Shown here piece by piece: positions 1 through 10,661 of a stretch of 64,000 nt of DNA. The first letter of the stretch is position 1; each line of letters starts with the position of its first letter. The notes beneath the pieces were generated by a model that saw only the letters and a list, made by a program, of their open reading frames with translations, ran no database searches and was not told the origin of the DNA. A program made the translations under genes and the position numbers. The stretch comes from Lepidurus packardi (lineage: Eukaryota; Arthropoda; Branchiopoda; Notostraca; Triopsidae): contig JAKZAN010000001.1 in NCBI GenBank assembly GCA_023053545.1, forward strand, positions 4,174,565 through 4,238,564, written 5' to 3'.

Positions 1-217
1 TAACTACTTTTTTCGTCATAGATTTCGTAGACATTCCAAATTTCAGGGCGGTACGTACTCTATTTCACGATAAACGTAATACAAATTTATACTTTGCCAA
101 AGTATACTCAGGAAAACCGTAAAACAATGCAGTAATTTTTCAATTATAATATTTTTATTTATTTTACAATTTTTCCTTACAAGATTAGTGCTTTTATAGG
201 TTAATGCTTAAGGTTAC

Positions 218-355
218 CTTTTTTGAGTCTGATGTGTCGATATCGTCACGTTCTTCCACACTATTCTCTGCACTAAGTGCATCCAGGATATCCTCTATAT
301 CTGTAGCATTAACTACAGCTAAACTGAAAAGAACTACAGCAATAAACTTGTTCAT
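218..355 (-). CDS. First exon of a secreted PDGF/VEGF-like factor gene (partial)
   Basis: This is a 46-codon exon starting at the ATG at 355 and ending at a GT donor (GTAACC) after 218. It opens with a hydrophobic signal peptide (MNKFIAVVLFSLAVVNA) followed by an acidic stretch ending in Lys-Lys. The neighbouring factor gene at 709-1746 has the same plan: signal peptide, acidic pro-region, and a KK codon pair right at a phase-0 donor. The remaining exons would lie to the left of base 1, so the cystine-knot domain cannot be seen. I infer a tandem paralogue of the next gene; it could instead be another small secreted protein. Confidence 0.6.
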
Positions 356-708
356 CGTGATGAGTTTCTCCTGTGACTAGAACTAAACGTCTTTCGAATG
401 CTTGCTGACGGAAGGTTTCTTCACACGTCTTATTTGCTATCAAAACTCTGTGGTTCTTGTGGCTTCCTAAAAGAAATCTGGGGGTTTTCTACCCACCAAC
501 AAAAATGTGAGTGTAGCATTATTCTAGACGGGAACTATATTCTCTAAGAAAGTGACCATACTATACTACATCTAGGAAAAGTCCCTTTTAAAGTGCAGCT
601 TTAAAGTATACACAGTAAGTCAACTTTAAATGTAATGTCAGTAACGTTAATTCTAAACTTTAAAGTTAAGATTTCAGAGCCAGAACGTATCAAAGATGAG
701 CCTGAAAG

Positions 709-1746
709 TTACATGACCATCACGTACGCTCTACAAGTACATTTCTCATGCTCAAACATCTCTCCAGTGGAACAAACAATAACGTTGCTACACTTGCACT
801 CGCAAGTTTGCTGGTCCCAATAACGATTCATCATTTCGCACCGTCTTTGAGCACCTTCGTCCTTGCATATGCAGCGACAGTCTTTGTAGTCCTATAAAAG
901 AATATCCGACAATGAATTACTGGACCGAGATGTACCGTACATATATAGGAACTATCGTGCACCTGGTTCTCTAGGCAATCTGATGTAGTTACAGCGCAAC
1001 CACACTCGCAAGCATCATGCTGTTCCACTGTAATACTAGCACAAGTATTTTTCTTCTTCCCTTTAATACGATGCTCTAGCATGACCATTCTCTGAACTTG
1101 AGAAATCTTAGTGGGTACGCAGGACTGACCCCCACTATTGCACGGCCCATCACAACGGGATACTTCTACCATATTAGGTATGATCTATTTGCACATTCGA
1201 ATGTAAATTCCAATAACTTGACATGTAAGAAAAATAACAGAAGCCAAGCTTACGGAATAACTAGTGGAATGGACTTCTAACGTAATCATACGAAGATGCG
1301 GCATACAACTTGGCTTGTACAGTACCTTGGGACATTCTAAAATTCTCGTCATTATAAGACTTATACAATTTAATTTAACTTATAATCCTATATGGTTCTC
1401 ACTTGATTGGTTTTCAATTCCAAAGACTTGGTGGCTTTCTGGTCTGTATAAACTCTATGACCTTTTATTAATTTCTACTTAAAACTATATTGAGAAGGCT
1501 TACTTTCTTTGGTACGGTGCGTATTGCGTTATTATCACTGCGTTCTTTTAAGGTCGGTATTCGTTCTTCAGGGAAAGTATACGGATTCTCTGCTTCATCG
1601 TCAAATGTATCAGCCAAACGATCTACATTTTCATATTCTATGACATTATCTAGAATTTTTTCTACAGAAAAGTCGTCCAGGACTTCCACGTAAACAGCAC
1701 TCGCAGCGGTTAACCCGAGCAGGAATAGAGCAGTTAAGGTCTTCAT
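709..1746 (-). CDS. Secreted PDGF/VEGF-family (PVF-like) growth factor, three exons
   Basis: Exons at 1504-1746, 936-1184 and 709-891 (introns of 319 and 44 bases) join in phase to give 224 aa. Residues 1-17 (MKTLTALFLLGLTAASA) are a signal peptide, followed by an acidic pro-region. Exon 2 carries the cystine-knot signature: RCDGPC, then SCVP, then HDACECGC. Exon 3 holds CRCIC, CECKC and CTC clusters, like the cysteine-rich tails of VEGF-C/D and insect PVFs. Family members are secreted dimers that activate receptor tyrosine kinases. I chose the ATG at 1746 because it begins the signal peptide; an in-frame ATG at 1785 would add 13 residues ahead of it. A pseudogene with the same exon sizes lies at 35213-35766. 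The receptor and biological role are unknown. Confidence 0.85.
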
Positions 1747-1762
1747 CCTAATGAGGCAGTAC

Positions 1763-1771
1763 AACGACTGA
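1763..1771 (-). promoter_or_regulatory. Conserved initiator-like motif upstream of the PVF-like gene
   Basis: TCAGTCGTT lies 17 bases before the start codon, within an 11-base block (CTTCAGTCGTT) that recurs at the same distance from the pseudogene start (35783-35791). TCAGT resembles the arthropod initiator. Start-site use is inferred, not shown. Confidence 0.4.
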
Positions 1772-1789
1772 AGCTTAGCGTTCACTAAT

Positions 1790-2048
1790 TTTCATTTTTA
1801 ACTTAAACTTTGTCATCTATTTGTGGCACCAGTTATATCTCTGCGGTTTTCAGACATCCTTTATTGATAAATAATAGAAAAGCTGATGGTTTGTCAGGCA
1901 TGCAAATATTGTAATGCACCCCGTTCTTTACTGGTTGTCAACCGCTTCCCGTAAATCTTCACCACGAAGATACTCAAATCATTATCGAATTTTTATAGAG
2001 AAATCCTTGAGAAAGCGAATCAAAGTGCTACTCGGTCCGGGATGCAAG
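1790..2048. other. Intergenic, nothing recognised
   Basis: AT-rich sequence upstream of the PVF-like gene. I see no coding exon or repeat boundary until the direct repeat begins near 2049. Confidence 0.5.
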
Positions 2049-3449
2049 TTCTTCGACCGAAGTACGAGCGGGTTCGGTCGAGCTAGGCAGCAGATAATAC
2101 ATACTTTTTAACTGACTTATCTACAATAACCATTTCCCTTGTTGTTTCAACGCCAACTGTATTCTTTATATAACGGGGGTTCAAATCCTTCTTTCAAATA
2201 GGTTCCTATCGCTGTCTGCGAGTTTGACTTTCAAACTTCCTACAGATAAACGGCGGTTATGTTGTCATTCTCTATAAATTGGTAATGTAAGAAGCAGAGT
2301 ATTAGCACATAGATAAGTTTAAAACTTAATAATAACTTAATAGGAATGCTTGAACGAACATTAACCAAAATTTGCAGGCAGCGTTACATTATTTTTAAGC
2401 TGTAAGTACCTAAACGGGACAAGGCAAGGATACTCTCATGCCGAGATTATAGCGTCTCGTGAGTATCAATGCCTAGCCCCGCACAAGCCGTAGGCTGTAA
2501 CCCAAGCATCCAGCCCTAACTCGAAGCAGCAACCAGTGTTGTGTAATCATTACAAGTAATGGTAATTTGTAATGCCAACTACTTTTCTTAAAGTAACTGT
2601 AATGTACTCGTTACATTTTTCGCTCAGTTGAAATGTAATGTAATGTACTCATTAGATTTTACTTTATCGAAAATTGTAATGTAATTTACTAGTAAATTTA
2701 AAAAGGCCAAATAACGTTACAATTACAATTACTTTGGTCTCTTAGAGGAAAAGTAGAAAACATGTAAAGAAAGGGGAAAGGGAAGAAGTTGTGCTTTGGA
2801 ACTTCGCTGCTTTAGGTCGACTAAATGTTGTTGTGAAGGGAGGGGGGGGGGGGGGGGTGACGGGATGGCCAAGAGAATTTTTTGCAAGTAGTGAGCTACG
2901 GAAAGGCAAACCTTATCGTTGACCTCTGTTTCAGCTTCGTTATTCTTTCTTTACCCGTTACTTCGCGTAGGGAATTGGAATAGTTTTCAACGTAGAAAAA
3001 CACATTTTTACAGAAAGTAATGCATTACTTTATAAATGTAATGTAATTAAATGTAATGTAAATTAAATGTAATGTAATAATATGTAAATGTAATGTAATA
3101 ATTAATGTAATGTAATAGTAAATTTTAAATAAAAAGTAATTGCAATGTAATAATATTCATTTTTTGAAAAATTACACAACACTGGCAGCAACCCTATCAA
3201 CATAGCTGACAGCACATGCCCATAGAGATTGCCAAGAACGAAGAATTCCCAACAGGTTCTCCAGTTTCGGAACTCGGAGATAAAAATGACACTAGTGTGT
3301 ATTATTGTTGCACAACGTTCTCCGGAAAAAGAATGACAAATGGGTGTAACACGAGTTGAAAATTGTTGTTGGAATGGAAATGAATTAGTTTAGGTTAGGT
3401 TAGGATAGGTTAGGTTAGCTTAGGTTAGAGGTTAGGTTATAGGTTTGCT
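2049..3449 (+). repeat. 1.4-kb direct repeat, copy 1 (matches 15066-16469)
   Basis: The sequence from ttcttcgaccgaagtacg to aggtttgct recurs in the same orientation at 15066-16469 with only a handful of changes, including G-run length near 2839 and a few single bases. It starts with a 9-bp hairpin (tcgaccgaa/ttcggtcga), contains a hAT-type MITE with its target duplication, then a block containing gacactagtgtgt, and ends in a degenerate TTAGG tract (3389-3440). It abuts the left arm of the large inverted repeat within about seven bases. No coding function is visible. Confidence 0.9.
2534..3184. mobile_element. hAT-type MITE, copy 1
   Basis: 651 bp bounded by perfect inverted termini CAGTGTTGTGTAAT / ATTACACAACACTG. 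It is flanked by an exact 8-bp target duplication gcagcaac (2526-2533 and 3185-3192). An 8-bp duplication with CAG..CTG ends is the hAT hallmark. The interior is rich in atgtaatgtaat repeats and has no open frame, so it is non-autonomous. A run of G lies at about 2839-2857. Confidence 0.9.
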
Positions 3450-3455
3450 TTGTTT

Positions 3456-4989
3456 GAACCAACAAGGAACTGTTAATATTAACAGCTTCCTTTAAACGCT
3501 CGCCACGGCACTGGGTTTTCGAGGTGCGTTCGAGCCCCGCCAAATCACAAAAGGCCATCCTGGAAATCAAAAATAATGCGTAAAAAAATCCAGCCAAGGT
3601 TTTCTCTCTAAACGTCCCGAAAATGGACCTCGCTTACATGTTGACACGAGCGAAGTGCGGGTTCTTCGGATCGGCTACTTGCACAATCCGCACAGTGAAA
3701 ATGCAATGCGAGCGAGAGCTGGTCTGGTTTAGCTTCGTCGCCGCGAAGTGTAAATGTTCTTGGCCGTATTGTAAAACGCGTAACGCTTCATCCGCGGATT
3801 TCACGCATACGTGTTTCAAGCCTACACATTACAGCCTAAAATTTCCATAGTTTTGACCCACTTTTTGAAATACCTTTGACGTATTGGTTCCCCGAGGCAT
3901 CTTCTGCCAATTTAAGCGCCGGTCGCGAGTACTTTCCACGTTGAGCCATGGCTTCACTCTTATCCAACAAATCGTGTATATTTTCATTGTAAATTTCCGC
4001 GTAAGACACCCAAACAGAGTAGTGGACCTCTTGGCTGCACCCTACGTCTATGCGGTGATCCACGCGTACACGCGACTCGAGCTCAGAGCGCCAATTCGTG
4101 CCTAAATCCAAATGGCCATATTTGCAGGTCACTGTAGATTATCCACGCCACGTGCGATGTTTAGTGAGAGTTGAGCTTACCTGGGAGGTTTGCAATACTG
4201 CTTTTTGCGGAACGAAAACTCAGGGACGCTTGGGAGCCTTTCCCATTGTCGTTCTGCAAAATTGCGCCGCGTTCTTTTTCCTCCTGACAAATCTCCGGTT
4301 CCGTTAGTCCAATGCAACTCAGATGATGGGTGGGTTTGACGGTAGCTCGTGGCAGGAGTTTGCCTTGCAGACTGTTGAAGATGACGTCTAACGAACGTGG
4401 CAAAATGCCAATGTCTTTGGCCCTCCCTTGCATGGTGTAGGTTTTGCCCGCGCCCGTGGCCCCGTACGTGAAAAAGAGGGAATTTTGCCCCTGCAAGAAC
4501 TCTTTAAGTTGGTCCAAGACGGCTGTGTCAAAGAGCTCCTCTTGGGTGCACTGAGGGCCAAAAGCGCTTGTAAATGTAAACCTGGTGAAAGACGTACGCC
4601 GCCGTTAAGAACAGTTTGTAACATTAGTGTTGCTATTTGTAGTTTTTACTTTTGAGACATGTTTTTTGTGCCAGCATGGGACAAGTTCTTAAAAGAGACG
4701 GAATCTTTCGATGACGTGACCGTTACCACGTTCTCTTCGACGCTGAGGATTGAGTCTTTGGCTTCCATCTCTGGTTTGACGCGCACAAAGACTTTGATGT
4801 TCTCCAGGGAGCTCATCTCATAAAAATCCGACTCCACGTTGCGTTTGCAGTTCGAAAAGATGTTCGTCCATCTCTGCTTCGAGATGGATTGATTGCCTTC
4901 AGCCGCAGACAAAGTGTGTCTAAGACCTGCAGTGATACTTCCCCTGGCCAAGTAGGAATTCCTGGCCAACGTTGAAAATCCATGTCCAA
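3456..4989 (-). pseudogene. Truncated mirror copy of the kinesin-6 gene
   Basis: This is the left-arm image of the kinesin at 10662 onward. Exon images lie at 4650-4989, 4181-4581, 3874-4131 and 3638-3821, plus the first 104 bases of the next exon (3456-3559). It keeps the P-loop GATGAGKT and switch I NQTSSRSH, and breaks after switch II (DLAGLERT) inside the motor domain, where it runs into the TTAGG-tailed direct repeat. The rest of the motor, the neck and the coiled-coil tail are missing. If transcribed it would give a dead motor fragment. Confidence 0.85.
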
Positions 4990-6070
4990 CTGAAAGTGAA
5001 ACAATCGTAACGTAAGTATAGAAAATTGGCTGGATTCACTAGGCACTCAGTTCTTTGGATCTATTGGTGAAATCACCTTTTATCAACCAACAATCAACCA
5101 TACAACTCGACTCTGTGAACAACAAACAAGTACAGCGTCACCCGAACGGCTCGTATACGTCGCAGAACCAGATAGCAAAAAGCCCCCAAGGCCGTCCAAC
5201 TACAAAAACCGTGAGGGCCGTCTCACCGCCCTCCCTGCATCTGAGCAGTACTCGATCCAGGCTGTTACCCACCCGCGACCCGAACCGGTTTTACCAGCAA
5301 CTTCCGGCTCGACGACACGTTGTGCTATCGCTGAGCATTGGCCAATGCTTTCCCCGCTTCTTGGGCTTGCTTTTCCTGTTTTGCTAAGAGATTAGGCTGT
5401 TTTTAAATGATCTGCTTAGCTTCGAAGTTTCCAATTTCATGTTTCCCTTCCTACGGATTAGGTTATGGCGCAATCCAAAGTCACAGTTGTGTCGATAACG
5501 TTGCTAGTCGCAAATTAAACTGCTGCTGATTAATACTTCAATTCCAGTCTAGCTCATGTTAACCTCGCCTCTGAAAAGAATCGCGTATCACGATCCAAAG
5601 GAACCATAATATGACCATTTTCCCTTTTTTTGCGAATAAGAACGCTAAGGCAGTTAGAATCGACTCTTAACCAAGACTACGGAAAAGGCGTTGGCGTGCG
5701 AACACTTTTGGAGTGCTATGAAATTCTATTAATGGACCAAATCGCTTTCGGGAAATTGGTCAAAGAAGGTCGTGTGGGTCATTCTTCTCTACTGTATGTC
5801 GTATCCATTTTTTAACTCCATTTTTACCATATCGACGAAAGAGTGAAGCAAGTTTTGCAATTGCTATAACGGCCGAAAGCAATTAGTGTTTGGGGAACTA
5901 TAAGTTCGCTATATCAAAAACTTTCAAATTAGCCGTCTATTACACATTAAACTGGGTTTTCATGCCATAAATGGAACCAAAAATGCTACAAATTCCTTCC
6001 AATACACAGCATAATTGCAATTAAAAAACAACAACAGAATTTGAAGAAAATGAAGAAAGTTGACAAAGAC

Positions 6071-7124
6071 TCAAAAGTACATATACTTATTCAAATCTTG
6101 CACACACTGCTGGTCCATGGAGTCGCGAATGAACTTCGTGCTGAAGATTTCTTGGTCTAGTGGATAAAATGAGCATAAGCATTCAAAACCAAGTTGGCTG
6201 ATGTGTCCGCCTAATTCTGTGCGAATTTCTCCAGCACAATTCTGTAAAAGCGTAAGAAATAATGTACAATTTATAAGTTAACTTCAAATTAATACAGAAA
6301 TAATAGAATAATACTTTTTTAAGTAACTTAATAATTAACTGAAGTTAATTAGCTTGGGGAAGTAACTCACAAGGAACAGAGGACGTATTGCAGTCCCTCT
6401 CTGATTTCCCCTAAGAGGGATTCAGGGAAGTCGGGCGGTAAAGGGCATACGGAGAAACGCATACAATGCCCAGAATAGGTTGTGAATAACATATTGTCAA
6501 GTATCTCAATGTTAAGCGGTTCCTTCACTGAAGACATAGCTCCCCAACTCTTGTGGCGGAAAAGGACCTCATTCGGATCAAAATCGCTGTCATTTAAACT
6601 CAGGCGATTAAGCCTAAAAAAAAAAGAAAAATTATCACAATCCGAATGTACTTTGTCTCTTAAACGGCAAAATTTCTTCCAGTTTAAAGCTCCTGCCAGT
6701 GAAAGTATTTAAGAAACCTACCGATAGCCTCGTAGACCTAGAATTTTGCCCAGATGGACGCAATCGGGGATAACAGACGGACTGTAAAGTTCTTCATAAA
6801 AAGTGTACGAGTTTTTCAAGGTTTTTAGCCCGAAAGGAATGGAGAAACTGTTTCTTTCAGCGAAATAAAGAATTTACATTTCTAGAAAATTGGTTCCAAA
6901 AATCATCCATTTTTTATTCGAAAATTTCTAGAAATATATCGTACAGTCACTATATCGGTGAGACTCTTTATTTCTTCATGCGCCGCTTTCAGAACGTTTT
7001 CTTCCAAGTTTGTGAGGTGACGCCAATGAAAGTAAAATAGCATAGGTTTGCCCTCGTCAGTTGGAAAACCGGTAAATTTTTTAGGCGGATTTTCATGGAC
7101 TTTCTTCTCGACTTGGACAGGCAT
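6071..7124 (-). CDS. Mirror copy of the unrecognised multi-exon gene at 8527-9580
   Basis: Identical in inverted orientation to 8527-9580; see that entry. The start is the ATG at 7124 (MPVQVEKK). Both copies keep the same open exons and splice sites because the arms are identical, so neither can be called the original. Confidence 0.4.
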
Positions 7125-7250
7125 TCTATTTGAGTATGATGATCAAGCAGGATCATTAGTATGATTAATTAGGTTATTATATTATAAATGTTATAACATT
7201 ACTTGAGCTGTACAGCTTTCCATGACTGCTTTTGCTGATGTAGCATAATG

Positions 7251-7370
7251 GCATTTGGATTGTACATTTCTGAATCGTAAGAGGACTTATATAATCACGT
7301 AAACGAAAAGCGACCCAAAATCAAAACCTAGTTTTCGCTCAAGAACACATACAAGATATGATACCTGTAT
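7251..7370 (-). repeat. Copy of the 115-bp block also at 8281-8400 and 14440-14556
   Basis: Left-arm image of the block upstream of the unrecognised gene. It is described under 14440-14556. Confidence 0.85.
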
Positions 7371-7540
7371 ACATTCAAAACCCGAAGATTCCGCCGACCA
7401 AAACAACAACAGGTTCTCCAGTTTCGGAAATCCGAGATAAAATGACACTAGTGTGTATTATGGTTTCAAAACGTTCTCGGAAAACGAATGACAAACGAGT
7501 GTCACTCGAATTCAAAAATGGTAGTTGGATTGTAAATACA

Positions 7541-7701
7541 TTAGTTTAGGTTAGGTTAGGTTAAGTTATGATAGGTTAGGTTAGGTTAAGTTAGGATAGG
7601 TTAGGTTAGGTTTAGGTTAGGTTAGTTTAGGTTTGATTAGGTTAGGTTATTAAGTTAGGTTAGCTTAGGTTAGGTTATTAAGTTAGGTTAGATTAGGTTA
7701 G
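7541..7701 (+). repeat. Degenerate TTAGG pentamer array, left arm
   Basis: About 160 bases of TTAGG units mixed with ttaag, gatagg and tttagg variants, reading TTAGG toward the palindrome centre. (TTAGG)n is the common arthropod telomere unit. The variants show this is an interstitial array, not an active telomere end. Confidence 0.9.
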
Positions 7702-7779
7702 CTTCACGATTCTCATCAATTTTCGTTGATGAGAGTCGCTAAAATTTGAATTTTCTTTCACTGCACTAGCTGAAAAAAG

Positions 7780-7871
7780 CAACACGTTCTCCAGATTTAG
7801 TTACATACGTACGTAAAGTGTCCCTGGGTCAAACATGACACTAGTGTGTCATTGGCCAACAATGAATTCTT
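7780..7871. other. Asymmetric spacer of the large palindrome
   Basis: 92 unpaired bases. They include acgttctccag and atgacactagtgtgtca, a diverged relative of the block preceding each TTAGG tract (3255-3310, 7411-7460, 16270-16325). The spacer is therefore made of the same local repeat family and is not a sequencing adaptor I recognise. Confidence 0.7.
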
Positions 7872-7949
7872 CTTTTTTCAGCTAGTGCAGTGAAAGAAAA
7901 TTCAAATTTTAGCGACTCTCATCAACGAAAATTGATGAGAATCGTGAAG

Positions 7950-8110
7950 CTAACCTAATCTAACCTAACTTAATAACCTAACCTAAGCTAACCTAACTTA
8001 ATAACCTAACCTAATCAAACCTAAACTAACCTAACCTAAACCTAACCTAACCTATCCTAACTTAACCTAACCTAACCTATCATAACTTAACCTAACCTAA
8101 CCTAAACTAA
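7950..8110 (-). repeat. Degenerate TTAGG pentamer array, right arm (reads CCTAA)
   Basis: Exact mirror of 7541-7701. Together they give the TTAGG..CCTAA head-to-head order expected of telomere-telomere or sister-chromatid fusion, separated by about 250 bases. Confidence 0.9.
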
Positions 8111-8526
8111 TGTATTTACAATCCAACTACCATTTTTGAATTCGAGTGACACTCGTTTGTCATTCGTTTTCCGAGAACGTTTTGAAACCATAATACACAC
8201 TAGTGTCATTTTATCTCGGATTTCCGAAACTGGAGAACCTGTTGTTGTTTTGGTCGGCGGAATCTTCGGGTTTTGAATGTATACAGGTATCATATCTTGT
8301 ATGTGTTCTTGAGCGAAAACTAGGTTTTGATTTTGGGTCGCTTTTCGTTTACGTGATTATATAAGTCCTCTTACGATTCAGAAATGTACAATCCAAATGC
8401 CATTATGCTACATCAGCAAAAGCAGTCATGGAAAGCTGTACAGCTCAAGTAATGTTATAACATTTATAATATAATAACCTAATTAATCATACTAATGATC
8501 CTGCTTGATCATCATACTCAAATAGA

Positions 8527-9580
8527 ATGCCTGTCCAAGTCGAGAAGAAAGTCCATGAAAATCCGCCTAAAAAATTTACCGGTTTTCCAACTGACGAGGG
8601 CAAACCTATGCTATTTTACTTTCATTGGCGTCACCTCACAAACTTGGAAGAAAACGTTCTGAAAGCGGCGCATGAAGAAATAAAGAGTCTCACCGATATA
8701 GTGACTGTACGATATATTTCTAGAAATTTTCGAATAAAAAATGGATGATTTTTGGAACCAATTTTCTAGAAATGTAAATTCTTTATTTCGCTGAAAGAAA
8801 CAGTTTCTCCATTCCTTTCGGGCTAAAAACCTTGAAAAACTCGTACACTTTTTATGAAGAACTTTACAGTCCGTCTGTTATCCCCGATTGCGTCCATCTG
8901 GGCAAAATTCTAGGTCTACGAGGCTATCGGTAGGTTTCTTAAATACTTTCACTGGCAGGAGCTTTAAACTGGAAGAAATTTTGCCGTTTAAGAGACAAAG
9001 TACATTCGGATTGTGATAATTTTTCTTTTTTTTTTAGGCTTAATCGCCTGAGTTTAAATGACAGCGATTTTGATCCGAATGAGGTCCTTTTCCGCCACAA
9101 GAGTTGGGGAGCTATGTCTTCAGTGAAGGAACCGCTTAACATTGAGATACTTGACAATATGTTATTCACAACCTATTCTGGGCATTGTATGCGTTTCTCC
9201 GTATGCCCTTTACCGCCCGACTTCCCTGAATCCCTCTTAGGGGAAATCAGAGAGGGACTGCAATACGTCCTCTGTTCCTTGTGAGTTACTTCCCCAAGCT
9301 AATTAACTTCAGTTAATTATTAAGTTACTTAAAAAAGTATTATTCTATTATTTCTGTATTAATTTGAAGTTAACTTATAAATTGTACATTATTTCTTACG
9401 CTTTTACAGAATTGTGCTGGAGAAATTCGCACAGAATTAGGCGGACACATCAGCCAACTTGGTTTTGAATGCTTATGCTCATTTTATCCACTAGACCAAG
9501 AAATCTTCAGCACGAAGTTCATTCGCGACTCCATGGACCAGCAGTGTGTGCAAGATTTGAATAAGTATATGTACTTTTGA
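8527..9580 (+). CDS. Unrecognised multi-exon gene (right-arm copy)
   Basis: I do not recognise the family. The first exon begins at the ATG at 8527 (MPVQVEKKVHENPPKK) and is open to 8748. A second exon after an acag acceptor near 8803 (FSIPFGLKTLKNSYTF to LGLRGYR) ends at a GT donor at about 8929. It joins in phase, over an intron of about 110 bases, to an exon starting at about 9041 (LNRLSLNDSDFDPNE). A last open stretch from the acag acceptor near 9410 to the stop at 9580 ends DLNKYMYF. The joint before this last exon does not keep phase with the best donor (GTGAGT near 9282), so the model is incomplete. No signal peptide, membrane segment or known motif is evident. It lies just upstream of the kinesin on the same strand. 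Confidence 0.4.
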
Positions 9581-10661
9581 GTCTTTGTCAACTTTCTTCA
9601 TTTTCTTCAAATTCTGTTGTTGTTTTTTAATTGCAATTATGCTGTGTATTGGAAGGAATTTGTAGCATTTTTGGTTCCATTTATGGCATGAAAACCCAGT
9701 TTAATGTGTAATAGACGGCTAATTTGAAAGTTTTTGATATAGCGAACTTATAGTTCCCCAAACACTAATTGCTTTCGGCCGTTATAGCAATTGCAAAACT
9801 TGCTTCACTCTTTCGTCGATATGGTAAAAATGGAGTTAAAAAATGGATACGACATACAGTAGAGAAGAATGACCCACACGACCTTCTTTGACCAATTTCC
9901 CGAAAGCGATTTGGTCCATTAATAGAATTTCATAGCACTCCAAAAGTGTTCGCACGCCAACGCCTTTTCCGTAGTCTTGGTTAAGAGTCGATTCTAACTG
10001 CCTTAGCGTTCTTATTCGCAAAAAAAGGGAAAATGGTCATATTATGGTTCCTTTGGATCGTGATACGCGATTCTTTTCAGAGGCGAGGTTAACATGAGCT
10101 AGACTGGAATTGAAGTATTAATCAGCAGCAGTTTAATTTGCGACTAGCAACGTTATCGACACAACTGTGACTTTGGATTGCGCCATAACCTAATCCGTAG
10201 GAAGGGAAACATGAAATTGGAAACTTCGAAGCTAAGCAGATCATTTAAAAACAGCCTAATCTCTTAGCAAAACAGGAAAAGCAAGCCCAAGAAGCGGGGA
10301 AAGCATTGGCCAATGCTCAGCGATAGCACAACGTGTCGTCGAGCCGGAAGTTGCTGGTAAAACCGGTTCGGGTCGCGGGTGGGTAACAGCCTGGATCGAG
10401 TACTGCTCAGATGCAGGGAGGGCGGTGAGACGGCCCTCACGGTTTTTGTAGTTGGACGGCCTTGGGGGCTTTTTGCTATCTGGTTCTGCGACGTATACGA
10501 GCCGTTCGGGTGACGCTGTACTTGTTTGTTGTTCACAGAGTCGAGTTGTATGGTTGATTGTTGGTTGATAAAAGGTGATTTCACCAATAGATCCAAAGAA
10601 CTGAGTGCCTAGTGAATCCAGCCAATTTTCTATACTTACGTTACGATTGTTTCACTTTCAG
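9581..10661 (+). other. Region upstream of the kinesin; short coil-like open stretch only
   Basis: No confident gene. A short frame after an aacag acceptor near 10252 reads NLLAKQEKQAQEAGKALAN and stops at 10328; it is Lys/Gln/Ala-rich and helix-forming. It could be the last exon of the upstream gene or chance. A first kinesin exon is expected somewhere here but cannot be placed. Confidence 0.3.

Noticed and set aside
2049..2090. Possible Helitron 3' end (hairpin followed by CTAG)
   Set aside because: The shared sequence lies downstream, not upstream, of the hairpin in the two copies, and no TC start was found.
2160..2190. tRNA-like B box (gggttcaaatcc), repeated at 15185
   Set aside because: No matching A box or acceptor stem at the right distance; it is part of the 1.4-kb repeat.
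7541..8110. Functional telomere end
   Set aside because: Units are degenerate and the array is internal with genes on both sides.
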